From NCBI GenBank assembly GCA_964057225.1, contig OZ059899.1:14144501-14208500 (forward strand): a stretch of DNA of 64,000 nucleotides, read 5' to 3'. Made by a program: the position numbers and the translations under genes. Positions 51,430 to 63,013 of this stretch are shown here, piece by piece (position 1 is the stretch's first letter; each line of letters opens with the position of its first letter). The notes beneath the pieces are model-generated. The model saw nothing but the letters and a program-made list of their open reading frames with translations, made no database searches and had not been told where the DNA came from. Source of the stretch: Auanema rhodensis (lineage: Eukaryota; Nematoda; Chromadorea; Rhabditida; Rhabditidae).

Positions 51430-52428
51430 TATTATTATTATTATTATTTTATTGATGTACTGTCTTTGTTTGTACGAACTCTTCACACTTAAGGAAGTTC
51501 AATTATTAATAAATAATAGATTAAATATTGTGTTATTTCTTCTTCAATTTCACTTCAGAATAACTTCGATAGATGACGTTGTAGCAATGATGATGATGAT
51601 GACTTCTCTCTTGGCTATATCTCTAGTTCTTCAACTGAAAAAGTATCAGAAAACTTCTGATCGCATTTCAATCAATAACCCAAAAACTTACAACAGGCAT
51701 GTAAACATGATCTCAGAACCTTCTTGGGCTTGGCTTCAGTCTCATCTAATCAGCTTGACTATACTGCACATATAACGTGATTGCAGATTTCTCATAGGGA
51801 GATACAACATGAGTTTTGTACTTTACCAACAGTTATGAACGTGTTTCGTCTTCAGTTAACATATTTTGTTTTCCAAAGATTGACTGAATGAATAACATTA
51901 TGATTAATTTGACGAGGATTGTCTACAATGAATATAATATATAATATATAATAAATAATAAATAAATAAATATATGTATTGTTCCCATTATTATAAAGTT
52001 AAAATCATAATTTTAAATTTGGATGTACAAATTGGTGGGGAAGAAGAAGAGTCACCTCTTGTTATTCGAAAAAGCCTGTAGCTTGACTATTCATTAAACA
52101 ACTTAATATAGTAATAATTAATAATTATCATTAGAATTTATTGTCAATTTAATCTTTTACTACCTTCAATGATGCCAATACCTTTTTGTTTTTTTGATGA
52201 TAATTAGCATTCACAAGGAAAAATCGATACTTGCGTTTTTGCCAAAATGCTGTTCACATGTTGCCTCAGGCTGTTGTTCTTTCTCAGTTTTATTTATTTG
52301 TTTAATCTATCTATTTGAAAATATATTTTTCTTAATACAAAAGAACAAATCATGATTCATACTCTTTATCAAATGGAAACCTATGTTGAAACATTGTCAT
52401 ATTTTAGTTTGTTTGAAGGCAGACATTG
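51430..52428 (+). repeat. Tandem duplication, copy 2 (flank part)
   Basis: The partner of 49318-50733, with one internal deletion. The homology stops at ACATTG (52423-52428), exactly where a coding-like stretch begins in this copy. A 130-codon frame (51383-51775) runs from the dead cbp-1 exon through the (ATT)n run (poly-Ile) into the copy of the hydrophobic frame; it is most likely a by-product of the duplication. Confidence 0.9.
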
Positions 52429-52544
52429 GCTCAAGTTCAAATTTTGAGGATGAAAACTTGACAAACGGCGGATCAATAGGCAAGCTGGAAATGAAAACAG
52501 AAAAAGGTCAATCTGTGGGGTCTGACGATCATAATGGTAGAGCG
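52408..52544 (+). other. Candidate orphan coding exon
   Basis: Between acceptor TATTTTAG (ending 52407) and donor GCG^GTTAGT (52545), one frame is open and its composition is clearly protein-like: Ser/Asn/Glu/Asp/Gly-rich with GSSSNFEDENLTNGGS and LEMKTEKGQSVGSDDHNGRA. It would start in phase 1 and end in phase 0. It could be a 3' exon of cbp-1 or part of another gene; no upstream exon of the right phase was identified with confidence. Confidence 0.3.
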
Positions 52545-55500
52545 GTTAGTTCTTGATTCAAATTCGTCCTTCTCCTTATTCCCTCGGGACTTGTCTGCTC
52601 ATTATTCGCTTCCATTTCCTATCTTTTGCTTTCTTTTCTTCAAATTGCCAATTGGCCTCTTTAAAGGAAAAGATAGAAAGTGAAAGATAATGCTCATCTC
52701 TCCTTGAAACTGCTCTTTAACTCGTTTTACCTATTATATTTTTCCTGTTTGTCCCATCGTAACTTTTTTTTTCTCACTCCTTCTCGCTTTTGCTCTGTCA
52801 AGCCGTCTTCCTATCTTTCTGTGAGTCCATTGTTTTCACTTTAGGAAGTCTCATATTGTTTTATCAAATCTTTTGCATATCATTATAATTTTTCATACAT
52901 TCTTTACTAATTGTGCTGATAGCGTTTTCTTCGTTCGCTGATCTCTCTACTTTCTCACATTAATATTTCGATTTTATTTCTAAAATTCACAACTTTCTCA
53001 ATGGATCATTCACTATATTGTTCTTGATATATAGCTTTGGTGGTTAGACATAATTTCATAGTTACAGCATACTGGAGTATATTTGATGGCATTTAGTTTG
53101 TCATGTTTCTCCAAAGATATTACTATTTGAAAAACATTTTGTTTGCCGTGCAATCCCAGTTAAAAATATCATTTTTTAAACTTTCTCTCCAAATTACGCC
53201 AAAAAGACTAGGAATAAATTTGACTCTTCGAGTATTAGCTCTTAGTAGTGCTTGCTGCTCTTCATCATCTCTCAACTGCCATTTTTAGCAGTTTTTCTTG
53301 TCAAAACAAGGTAATACTAGATATTCAAAGTTTAGGTTACAAATCTTGTAAAGCCTTTTTTCAATTTGAAGATTCTTATTTCATAAGTTCATGTAGCCAT
53401 CATTACGAGCTCTGCTTATCTCAGCTTATGATTTATAGCAAAGTTGTTCAAATAACTTCAGATGTTCTTCCATTATTCATTTCTTTCGGAGAAGAAAGTG
53501 CGATGAATACAGAAAAATTCATTTTGCATTATTTTGTCACAACAATTAACAACCTTAGATTGATTTATATTCTCTTTTTGATTCTGTTTCATTTTCCAAA
53601 AGTTTGATTGTGAGTGAATATAAAATGATTGTAGTGGGTAAAGTGAAGAATGAAGAGGTATAACACCAAATTAAAGTTGTTTGTTGGTATAATTATTCAA
53701 GTACGTTTGTCTGCAAATGATATATACGATTCCGTTAAATTCTTGAAAGCTATATCTCCAGAGGTTCCGGACATTTCGTTTCATTCTCATCGTAGTTTGT
53801 TAAGATCAGCGAAAAAAAATAAAAGAGGAGGAAGTAAACGGGAAATAGATAGTGTTGTTAAATGGAAAACAAATAGTATTTAGGGTTAAGAGTGTGGCAA
53901 AAGCAAAAACGATTTTGAAGCTTGTCTTGTCTTTTCCAACCAGAGGATATGCAACAGCAGACTGGGGGAAGAGATGCTCGGAAGAGTTGGACAAGCGATT
54001 GTCATCCTTGTCCTCATTCTGATCGTCGTCGTCCTCGTTTCCTTGTATTTTCGTTTCTGAGATCAATAGAAAGCAGTTTGAGCGAAGAAGAGACTCAGCA
54101 ACTAGTCGTCGTCAGTGGCACTACTGTTGTTACTCTTTCTTCTCTGCTTCTCTGTTCTTACTTGGCTTTTCCTGCTTTGCTCAATACTCACCCTCCATCT
54201 CTCCCTCTCTTGCCTCACAATTCCCTTTTCAAGCTGAGAGAAGATGCTGCTGGGCAGAAGAACATGCAAGTATGAAAGCATACGCCAGAGAAGCTTAGAG
54301 AAGAAGAGTAAGAGAGAAAAGAGAGATAGTATAGATGATGATGCTAAAGACGAAAAGCTATTCTATCTTGTAGTTTATCCCTACATCCTCTCTATGCCAT
54401 GTTCCGTTTCCTTATAGTTTCTTTAAGCGTGTAGGTCCTGTTGTATCGTTGACTTACATCATAGATATGCAATTGTTTTCATTTCAACGTTTGATTTGCG
54501 TGAAAGTTCACGTGTTCTCTACACGTCATCACGCATTCATTTATTATTTCTCATACGTTAATAACGGTTAGATATAGTTAATACTATATATAACACTATA
54601 TTTATCTATATTTTCTCTCCCTCTCTCTCTGTCTGTTTTTCTCTCTCTTCCCTCCTATCTCTCTCTCCCTTTCCCTCTCTCTCGCACACAAAAATGCTTC
54701 GTTCACTTTAGTAACTTACCTTTTCTGGTTTTTCATATTATTATTTTCATTGAAGCTATGGCATTGCATTGCATGAAACCAAAATGAAAAGATACCTTGT
54801 GTCTCCCACGGGTTATCATATATCCAGCTCTCTAGTTAGTTCAACCAATATTTAGTCAAATGACTTTTCTTTATTTTCATATCGCCTTCTATTAGCCTAT
54901 TCCTTTTTTTTTTGGCCACAATTCGAAGTCTTTATTGATATTTATAAATATCAATTTTTTTTAGTCTTAGGCAGTCGAACACATTCTATTTTGAGGTTAT
55001 AATCAGCATTCTTTTTTTAAAATTTCAACTCTGTGCCGATGGGCACCCTGTTCATCTCTTCTTGAGCATCTAAACTGAACGAATTTAAAAAATTCAATTT
55101 TCATTTTATTTTTATGGATAATTCACATATATTATAACATTTTTTGAATATATAATATACAATCTATCTATCTATATCTATATATGTATATGTATATACG
55201 TATCCATATATTGACTACTCGACGATAATGCACTAAACTGGGCTGAAAATGAAATTGCAAAGTTATTTTCTTGTTTGAAACAACTTTACTTGTGGACGAA
55301 AATTGAAATTTTTTTCTCTTTTATTCAGCCAGACTGATGCCAGTAGCTTCTTCCTGTTGTCTCTGCTGATAAAGCCGAACTTTTCTTTTTTTTTCACCAA
55401 AATCTTTCAAGTCACAGCTAGTTTTTCATTAATTTTTCCATTTTTTTCTTTTTTTTTCTGTTGAAGAAAAGTTTTTGTTCGAATTATTAGTTTTCTGTTG

Positions 55501-57280
55501 TCTAACAACAGATATTCTTCTGCTTTTTATTTTATTCGAAAATCCATTATCTAATATTGGAATTTTAAATTCAGATATGCTTTATGCTTGATTTTCGATC
55601 TTTTCCCTACTCGTCATTGAGGTCTTAAATTTTTTTTTGTAACATGTTAGTTGGGAGTTCACGGCATTTCTCTCTTTCCTCCTCTCTCAATATGTCTGTT
55701 CCCCTCTCTACCTCCCTCTCTATGTTGAAAACTCCTTTGACTTCTTCTTCTTGTTCAGCTTCTGCTTCCTCATCATCCTCATCATCGCTGTTGCCAAATC
55801 TGATTTTCCGGAAATAACGGACAGGGACTAGGCGCATCCGGTTGTTCTATGACTTATACGTCTTGCAGATTTAACTGAAGCATTTTATTGAATTTTAGTG
55901 TATTAGCAGTGCCTAGTGTGGATGAATTTTAAGAATATAATTTGTTTTGCTCTATTGATGAGAAGAAACAAAAATTTTTTTAGCGGCTCTCCTTAATCAT
56001 GCTGCGTCTATTTCGGCACAATTACTAATAGCATGATGGATTTTCCGTTTGAAGACAAACCATCATTGTCGCGTCTTAAGTAAGCCAGTCAGCAGTGTGC
56101 TTTCCGTGAAGCGTTCATTAGCCAATTTCGCCGTTACATTCAGCCTTATCAAGCTGATTCATCGTCAGTTTCTCATTAGAATCTTCGTAGTAGCAGAATC
56201 TCGGCTACATCTGGCGGGCGTAAGCTCCTTCCATTTTATATGGAATGAAAACGAGAAAGAAAAGCACACTGACCTAGTCAGACCAAAAAACTTTTTCATT
56301 TGAAATATCTACAAATTCGTGAATTTTTCGTTAAATGATCTATGCAACTTACCTAGTGGCACGAGGCATCCATGTGAAATTGTATGGCGACACATGAAAT
56401 ATGGATGTCTCTCCCACATTTAGCTATTGCTTTCTTCAATCTTTGTATATTTCTCTCTTCTTGCTTGTTACCAAAGAGAAAATAAGAGACCAAATGTGAG
56501 AGTAACAGAAAGAGTGGGAGATAGAAAGAGAGAAAGAGTAGGCGAGGTTGTGGATGAGAGGATAGAGAAAGGACCACCACATAGCTATCGGATTTTATTC
56601 GAGCTTTGTTGAAATCTCTGGAATTGGAAGCCGTTTTCCTTCTTTTCCTTTTTTTTTCAGCTTCTTCATGAGCTGACTGCCTCATGTATCATCTTGCTTC
56701 AGCTCTGATTTTTTTGTATCTCATTACCCTTTCTCACATTATTCGCCACAGCAGATACGCCTGATTATCAGTATCATCTAGCCATCTTTTCAACACCTTC
56801 AAATCCTTTCAAAACAGATTTTCAGTAGAGTAGAATAGTTTTATCTTTGATCCTGTTCAGTTAAAAATATTCAACGATTATAATTCCCCACAGAGTACTG
56901 GACGACGGATAGCGGTGTCTGAGTAATGCGGTTTCTCTCTCGCGCCTCTGTTCCAGTATACCCTCACTAACCTCCTTTCTTATCTTTGTTTCTCTTCATC
57001 TCTGCTTCTGTTTTTCCCTCCTTTTACTGGCATCCCTTGCATATGTCCCTCTATTCGATCTTGAGTCAGTAGTAAGCTAGTGTATCAGTCATCTTTCTGT
57101 TTCTGTATATTCCAAACTCTCTTGTTCTATATCCTTTTTTTTGGCATATTTTCAAATATTCTTAAGAAGTAAATGCAAATGTTTTATTTTTTTCAGCTTT
57201 GATGAAAAAAGATGTTGTAAGAATGATTACATGATTGGATAAATCTTTATCCGACATTCATGAGAGAGAGATAACCAGAG
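52545..57280. other. Intergenic region upstream of the channel gene
   Basis: Mostly T-rich AT sequence without supported genes. Candidate exon 53944-54060 is described separately. A 70-codon minus-strand acidic frame (55625-55837) and plus frames near 53650-53883 and 56049-56303 have no similarity or splice support. Confidence 0.45.
53944..54060 (+). other. Candidate terminal exon with C-terminal membrane anchor
   Basis: After acceptor CTTTTCCAACCAG (ending 53943) a 38-codon phase-0 frame ends in QAIVILVLILIVVVLVSLYF followed by RF and TGA, a textbook single transmembrane tail. The composition is less AT-rich than the flanks. However, the minus strand of the same bases is also open and acidic (NEDDDDQNEDKDD), because GTC/ATC-rich DNA reads hydrophobic one way and acidic the other. 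No partner exon established. Confidence 0.25.
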
Positions 57281-59813
57281 ATGAAGTTTACATTACTCAG
57301 CTCTGCTTGTCTGTGTTTAGTGATTCAGTCAATTGAATCTATAGGATTTGGAGATGATTGGTAAGTTACTCAATATAGCTTTTCATTCTTAATCACGATA
57401 TGATTAAATAAAAAAAAAGAAAAGAAAAAAGGAAATCAAATCAAAGAGAAGATAAGTACTTCGTTTGCTTTCAGTCCGGAAGGTGATTGTCGATCCCTGC
57501 GGCAGGCTAGCAATCAGAATTGTACAGGAGATGATAAAATCATAGGTTATTTCTAATATTAACTATATGCTCATATATAATTTTTAATTTAGAAACTATT
57601 TTGAGTGGTTATAATAATTTACAATTACCTGGAAGTGGACATGTTCATGTATCCGTTGAGGTATGCCTAGTATACATCGCACACATTGTAGTTTTGAATT
57701 ATTCAATTTGATTTATTCATTCAATTTATTATATATATATGTTAGTAATTGTTTTAACTATAAGTATTATAGATCTGGGTACAAGAAGTTTCAAAAATTA
57801 TTGAAATAACGTCAGAATTCGAGTTGGATATCTATGTAACTGAGCGATGGACTGATCCAGCTTTAGCTTATTCTCATCTTAATCCATGTAAAAGGTATGT
57901 ATATCTTCGACAAATGGTTTGATTTCTTCAATTTAATATGCTGATTTATGTTTTTTTTCCACTTAACTATTCATTTATTTAGTAATATGTCAGTAGATGG
58001 TAGAACTATATTAGAGAAAATTTGGAATCCACATGCCTGTTTCGTCAATAGTAAATTGGCTACAATACATTCAAGTCCATTTAAAAATATATTTTTACAA
58101 GTAATATACATATATTGATTAAAATATAAATAATAATAATTTCAGATTTATAGTAATGGAAGTATTTGGCATAATTATCGAATCAAGTTAACTGGTCCAT
58201 GTTCTAGTACCTTAAGGTATGCGTGAGATGCGTGAGCATGATCATTCTCAAATTCATATTCTTTTCAATAATTTATTCTATTTGATACATGTAGTTGATA
58301 TATAAACTATTTTAGAACTTTTCCAATTGATCAACAACGATGTATGCTATTCTATGAAAGCTTTACACATAATCATGATCAAGTAGAAATGGAATGGATC
58401 GATACAGCACCTCCTATAACAATTCTTAAGGGAAATATCACTTTACCAGATTATATTTTAGTTGATTATAAATCTACAAGTGAATTAAGAGTTAGTTTTT
58501 CATTTATATCTTAACTATATCGTATAATTATTTCCTGTTTATTTGCAGTTATATCCGCCAGGTGTCTTTAATGAACTTATTGCCACATTCACTTTTCAAC
58601 GATTGTACGGGTTCTATATACTACAGGTTCAAGATTATTTCCTATTATTTCCTGAAAAAAATCTAATTTTTAACCAAAAAAAAAGCATAGTTAGCATAGT
58701 ATATATTTATGAGTTTTATTGCAAATATTAAAAAACCAACCGTTCTCTCTTAGCACAAAAATCAAAATAATAACATAGCTCACGTCAAAATGTTCACGTA
58801 AAATTCTAATTGCAGGTGTACGTTCCAGCCTATATTTCTGTTTTTATTTCTTGGGTAAAATACTTTTTTTTTCCATTTTTTCATTTATTTTAATTTAAAT
58901 ATACATATGTCTTGTGTATTAATGTGAAAAATACATTTTTAGGTTTCTTTTTATCTCGGGGCAGAGCAAATACCCTCCAGAACTACTGTTGGAGTCAATT
59001 CTCTTCTAGCTTTAACGTACGTTTTAGTTTTTTTATTCAACTTCATTATCTGTTTTCAGATTCCAATTTGGATCTGTTGTTAACAATTTGCCCAAAACTA
59101 GTGATGTGAAAGGTATTCTTCTTCTCTCATTCTCTCCTTCTTCATTTCTCTCTCTCTCTCTCTTTATCTGTCCTTCTCAGAATTTTTAATCAATTATATT
59201 TTTTCTTATAGCTATCGATGTCTGGATTCTGAGTTCGATGGCTTTCATTTTTGCTTCACTCATTGAATTAGCTGTTGTTGGATATTTATCTAGAAATGGA
59301 ACACATGCCAGCATACAGTATGTTTAATATTTACTCAAAAATACTTTACCTTATATGATATAATTAAAAATAAAATTCATTTAAGATGTCATTGCTCATG
59401 GCTGTGCATGAGATGTCCTAAATGGACAGCTAAGAAGCTGGATCGGGTAAGCAATAGAGCTTATCACAATACTAATTGTAATTTCAGGCATCAGCTATTG
59501 TCTTTCCAACATGTTTTTTCCTCTTCAATATTTGGTACTGGTTCGTATTTCTCGGGTACGTTGAATGTCATTTAGTCGAAAAGAAAACTTCTCATTTGAT
59601 TTTTCTTTATTTTAATTTTATTTACTATAATATATAAATTATCTTATTGATGTAAGTAATAAGATAACTATTATAGTGTTACCTAAAAGCATGAAAAAGT
59701 TCTTATATATATAGTTATAGCATGGTAACGATGTAACTTTTCAAGCACGATATATCGCTACTAGTCGCATCCATCCCTCTGTTTGTCATGATATATTCAA
59801 CTTATCTGTCAAT

Positions 59814-59849
<36 letters not shown>

Positions 59850-60664
59850 AATTTTTTATAATATTAATGTTTCTTTGTTGCATGTATCCAAAGATTATGA
59901 TTAGGTTATTGCTAAATTTGAAAAAAAACAAAACTCATTAGATGACCGTACATGAACAGACGGCAGATGATACTGTACTGTTCACACCATTCCTTTATAT
60001 GTAAATGCTTGATTATCTATATTAATGTTGTTTATATATATATACATGTATGTTATCTAACTATCAGTTTTACTGCATGATATTGGATGTCCTATGTATC
60101 AGATTGTGAATAATGATGTTGTTGAGAATATTCTGTGAGCTAGTTAAATCATCTCATCTTTACCTTTTCGTCTAATTCATCTAAATGTTTCATTTATCAT
60201 CTATATATGTATGTATATGTGTCTCTCTTTCATCCGTTTCATATAGTATATAATTAGGTTTTTAAATCTTCATCTGCATGAGTCTTGCTGTTCTCTTCAT
60301 CATCCTCATCATCGTCGTCATCATCATCATCATCATCATTATCATAGTACATCTTCCTCATTTTACTAGTCTATTTTTAAAAAAAAAAGAAAACAAATAA
60401 ATATTATTATGTGTATAATAATATCTAAATATTATAATTAGCATGTGTATGTAATAGATATGAATGTATGTATGTTTGTATTTCTTCGTGCTCTTCTAGA
60501 TTAGTTTCAATTTGCTGAAATATTTTTTTTTGTTTTGTTGATTTAAATTATAAATTATGATAAACAAATAAACAAACAAAACAATTATAGATAGATGATG
60601 AAAATTCATTTTGATGACATAAAAGATTTTTTCCATTTTCAGTAAATTACTGCTTCGAAGCTAG
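57281..60664 (+). CDS. Cys-loop ligand-gated anion channel subunit (MOD-1/ACC/LGC-like)
   Basis: Exons 57281-57360, 57475-57545, 57593-57660, 57773-57894, 57983-58100, 58146-58216, 58316-58490, 58549-58626, 58816-58854, 58943-59016, 59060-59112, 59212-59317, 59386-59446, 59488-59555 and probably 60643-60664 join in frame to about 401 residues. An alternative is read-through of exon 14 to TAA at 59635-59637 (421 residues). Visible features are a signal peptide ([16 protein letters not shown]), ILSGY, a [11 protein letters not shown] loop, the cys-loop ([15 protein letters not shown], 13 residues between cysteines), M1, an M1-M2 linker IPSRTTVG, M2 ([12 protein letters not shown]), M3 ([25 protein letters not shown]), a very short M3-M4 loop and M4 ([17 protein letters not shown]). 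Proline at -2' and lack of the cation-selective GEK motif point to chloride selectivity. The ligand (acetylcholine, serotonin or another amine) cannot be told. Plasma membrane, pentameric. Confidence 0.9.
59638..60642 (+). other. Last intron or 3' flank of the channel gene
   Basis: If the GG^GTACGT donor at 59556 is used, this is intron; otherwise it is 3'UTR and intergenic DNA, with AATAAA near 60393. It contains a (CT)n tract (59818-59846) and an (ATC)n run near 60300-60345. No exon seen. Confidence 0.5.
59818..59846. repeat. (CT)n microsatellite
   Basis: A pure CT run of about 28 bases. Confidence 0.95.
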
Positions 60665-60707
60665 GCATGCGTCGACTCGTTAAAGTCTCATCTTCTTCTA
60701 ACTAGCT

Positions 60708-60711
<4 letters not shown>

Positions 60712-60768
<57 letters not shown>
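60712..60768. repeat. (CT)n microsatellite
   Basis: A CT run of about 57 bases, immediately downstream of the candidate last channel exon. Confidence 0.95.
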
Positions 60769-60772
<4 letters not shown>

Positions 60773-60779
60773 TAACTTC

Positions 60780-61245
60780 TTGTTCTCCTCTGTCTTGTGT
60801 ATAACTTTCCATGTTTTAACATCCTATACCTATCTAATATCTCTCTATACAATCCTTGTATATATGTATTGGTTATGGCTTCAACTTTCCTGTGAAAATG
60901 TGCTTGTTCTTAACGGTTTTGACACGATGCGCCTGCCTTCACTGCTCACACCTGCAACTATAGGTTTGCATTAACAATTAGATTTTTCTCTTCTTCAACA
61001 TTGATGTTTTTATTTATACTTACATTAACAAAAAATAAGAAGATCTTGGGTTTTGTGGTTGTAAATAACAAAATCTTGTGCTACTTTAACATATAAATAT
61101 TTCAGAAAAGTTACACGAACTGCTACATGGTGACGATTTCAAGTTTGCTGATTCTGTTGTAATATCATACTCAGATGTAATAAATAATTACAATTTAGTT
61201 GTTTTAATGACTTTTCTTTTACATAAACATCAGAAAATAAAATAA
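60780..61245 (+). pseudogene. Candidate exon pair of an unidentified gene or relic
   Basis: A frame ending at 60963 (ENVLVLNGFDTMRLPSLLTP then ATI, donor G^GTTTGC) is phase-compatible with a frame starting at 61106 after AAATATTTCAG (E KLHELLHGDDFKFADSVV..., open to TAA at 61243). The join reads smoothly as protein (GFDTMRLPSLLTPATIEKL). The 5' limit of the first exon is unclear. Downstream (61260-62100) similar coding-like phrases are broken by in-frame stops, suggesting a decayed gene. Family not recognised. Confidence 0.25.
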
Positions 61246-62251
61246 AAATAGATAACTATCTGAGAAGGATTAAAACGATTTTCGTAGTTTCAACCTAATC
61301 ATATGAAGCTAGTTGCTGAAATTCAGAGGATTGATAATGATGTAGAAGTGACTCTAGATTTATCATAAGATGAAACAATTGCGTTGATACGAAAATTTAA
61401 AAAAAATAATAAAAGTTGGAAACTACAACTTGTCCAAATCAGAATTGAAGCTGCTATAGGATAACGCTATAAGAAGAGAAGAAAGAACTTCCGATTGATT
61501 CAACATGAAAAATGATTAAATGATAGTCATCACTAATGAAAATTAAAGTAAAGACAACATAAATCTTTAAAAATCATGAGTTTCAATCATTTTCAAGACT
61601 CGAAGACATTTTGTGAGATAATTTCTAAATTCTTCAGATGCATCTAATCCGAAAGAATCGAAGTAATAGCTTTGTTTAACTTATTTCTTTTTATAAAAAT
61701 TTTTATAAGTACCCTTATTATTAATCTTTTCCGGAAGAGTGTCCTACTGATGAAAACAAAACAGAAATTGTTAATTTTCAACTCCTTTGTGAGAATTTGT
61801 AGGTCAAGTTTAGTCAAAGGTGAAAGGACTTTTCAGAGACTAAGAGTGGTCATTCAATAACCTCAAAAATATTAAAAAGGTTTAAATATTTAAAAAAATG
61901 TGGAATTGATGGAAATACCTTGGCGCAGATTTTTGGCCAGGTTTCCCAGACCTGTGAAAAGAGCTCAAATTGATGATTTTCAAAAATGACGAGTTTTTCG
62001 TTAGCTAAGACATAATTTTGATTATTTGGGCAAAAAGATGCGCAAGCGATAAAACTTTATAAACTACTAAAGCTTCTAAGTTATTTTGCTCAAGCTGAAG
62101 TTATAGTTCAGAATGCTCTAAGAGGATATATAGCTATGCGAAAGTTGACAACAGTATCATGCTGATTAAATGAGATATTAGAGTATAATAGTATAAGAAG
62201 AAAAGTACAACAACAGTTCATAATATATGTTGCAGAGAATAACTAGAGAGG

Positions 62252-62305
<54 letters not shown>

Positions 62306-62334
62306 GAAAAAGAGAGAGAGAGAGAGAGAAATAG

Positions 62335-62373
<39 letters not shown>

Positions 62374-63013
62374 TATCATTTACCATATACATATGTATCT
62401 AGAACTAGTATTTATCTTGTAAAAATAATAAAAAACATTATTTTATAGAGATTTATAATAGTTTATTATATTCACATAAATACTATAAAACATCATCATT
62501 CGTACTATAAGTTTAGAAGTCAGTTTCGTTTTAAAAGTTGAATTTTCATCCATCAATAATCCATATTTTTTTTATAAAAAAAATAGAATATTAAGAATAT
62601 AATTCAAACAATTTTTCTTCTTTTTTCGTTTAAAATTAAATTTTTTTATGAAAATTTAATAAGAAAAATAATTTTTTTAATGAAACTGTACGTTAACTAT
62701 TATTAAAACTACAAGTTGTATATCGAAATAAATCAAATATTTATTTTTTTTTTTAGGAAAAATTATTATTTTCAGTTTCTTTCAATTCTCTCATTTTCTT
62801 CTCCTCTTTCTACATGTGGCATCATAACATACAAACTTATTGAAGTTTGATAGATAAATTAATTTTATGGAATAACGAAGTTGTCAGGTACTTCCTCTAC
62901 CATCAAAACAACAAATATCTTTTTTTTTTGTTCAAAGAATCGATAACGGTATCATTGGTTTTGATAATTATTTGAATTTTATTACATATTACACGTTATT
63001 GGTTAACTATAAT
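61246..63013. other. Intergenic DNA with decayed coding-like stretches and GA tracts
   Basis: 61260-62160 reads in places like a degenerate protein gene (for example KLVAEIQRIDNDVEVTLDLS then a stop), with no intact frame. 62390-63000 is highly AT-rich. No supported gene. Confidence 0.4.
62245..62370. repeat. Compound (GA)n microsatellite
   Basis: About 125 bases of GA with the interruption AAATAGAAAAAG occurring twice, so the tract itself contains a duplicated sub-block. Confidence 0.95.

Noticed and set aside
51383-51775. 130-codon frame across the duplication
   Set aside because: It starts in a dead cbp-1 exon, passes through an (ATT)n run as poly-Ile, and exists only because of the rearrangement.
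52530-52590. tRNA-like A box (TGGTAGAGCGG) followed by GATTCAAATTC
   Set aside because: The spacing is far too short for a B box and no acceptor or anticodon stems form. It lies in the candidate exon end.
56353-56685. 110-codon minus-strand frame with hydrophobic part
   Set aside because: Composition comes from purine-rich simple sequence; no splice signals or similarity.
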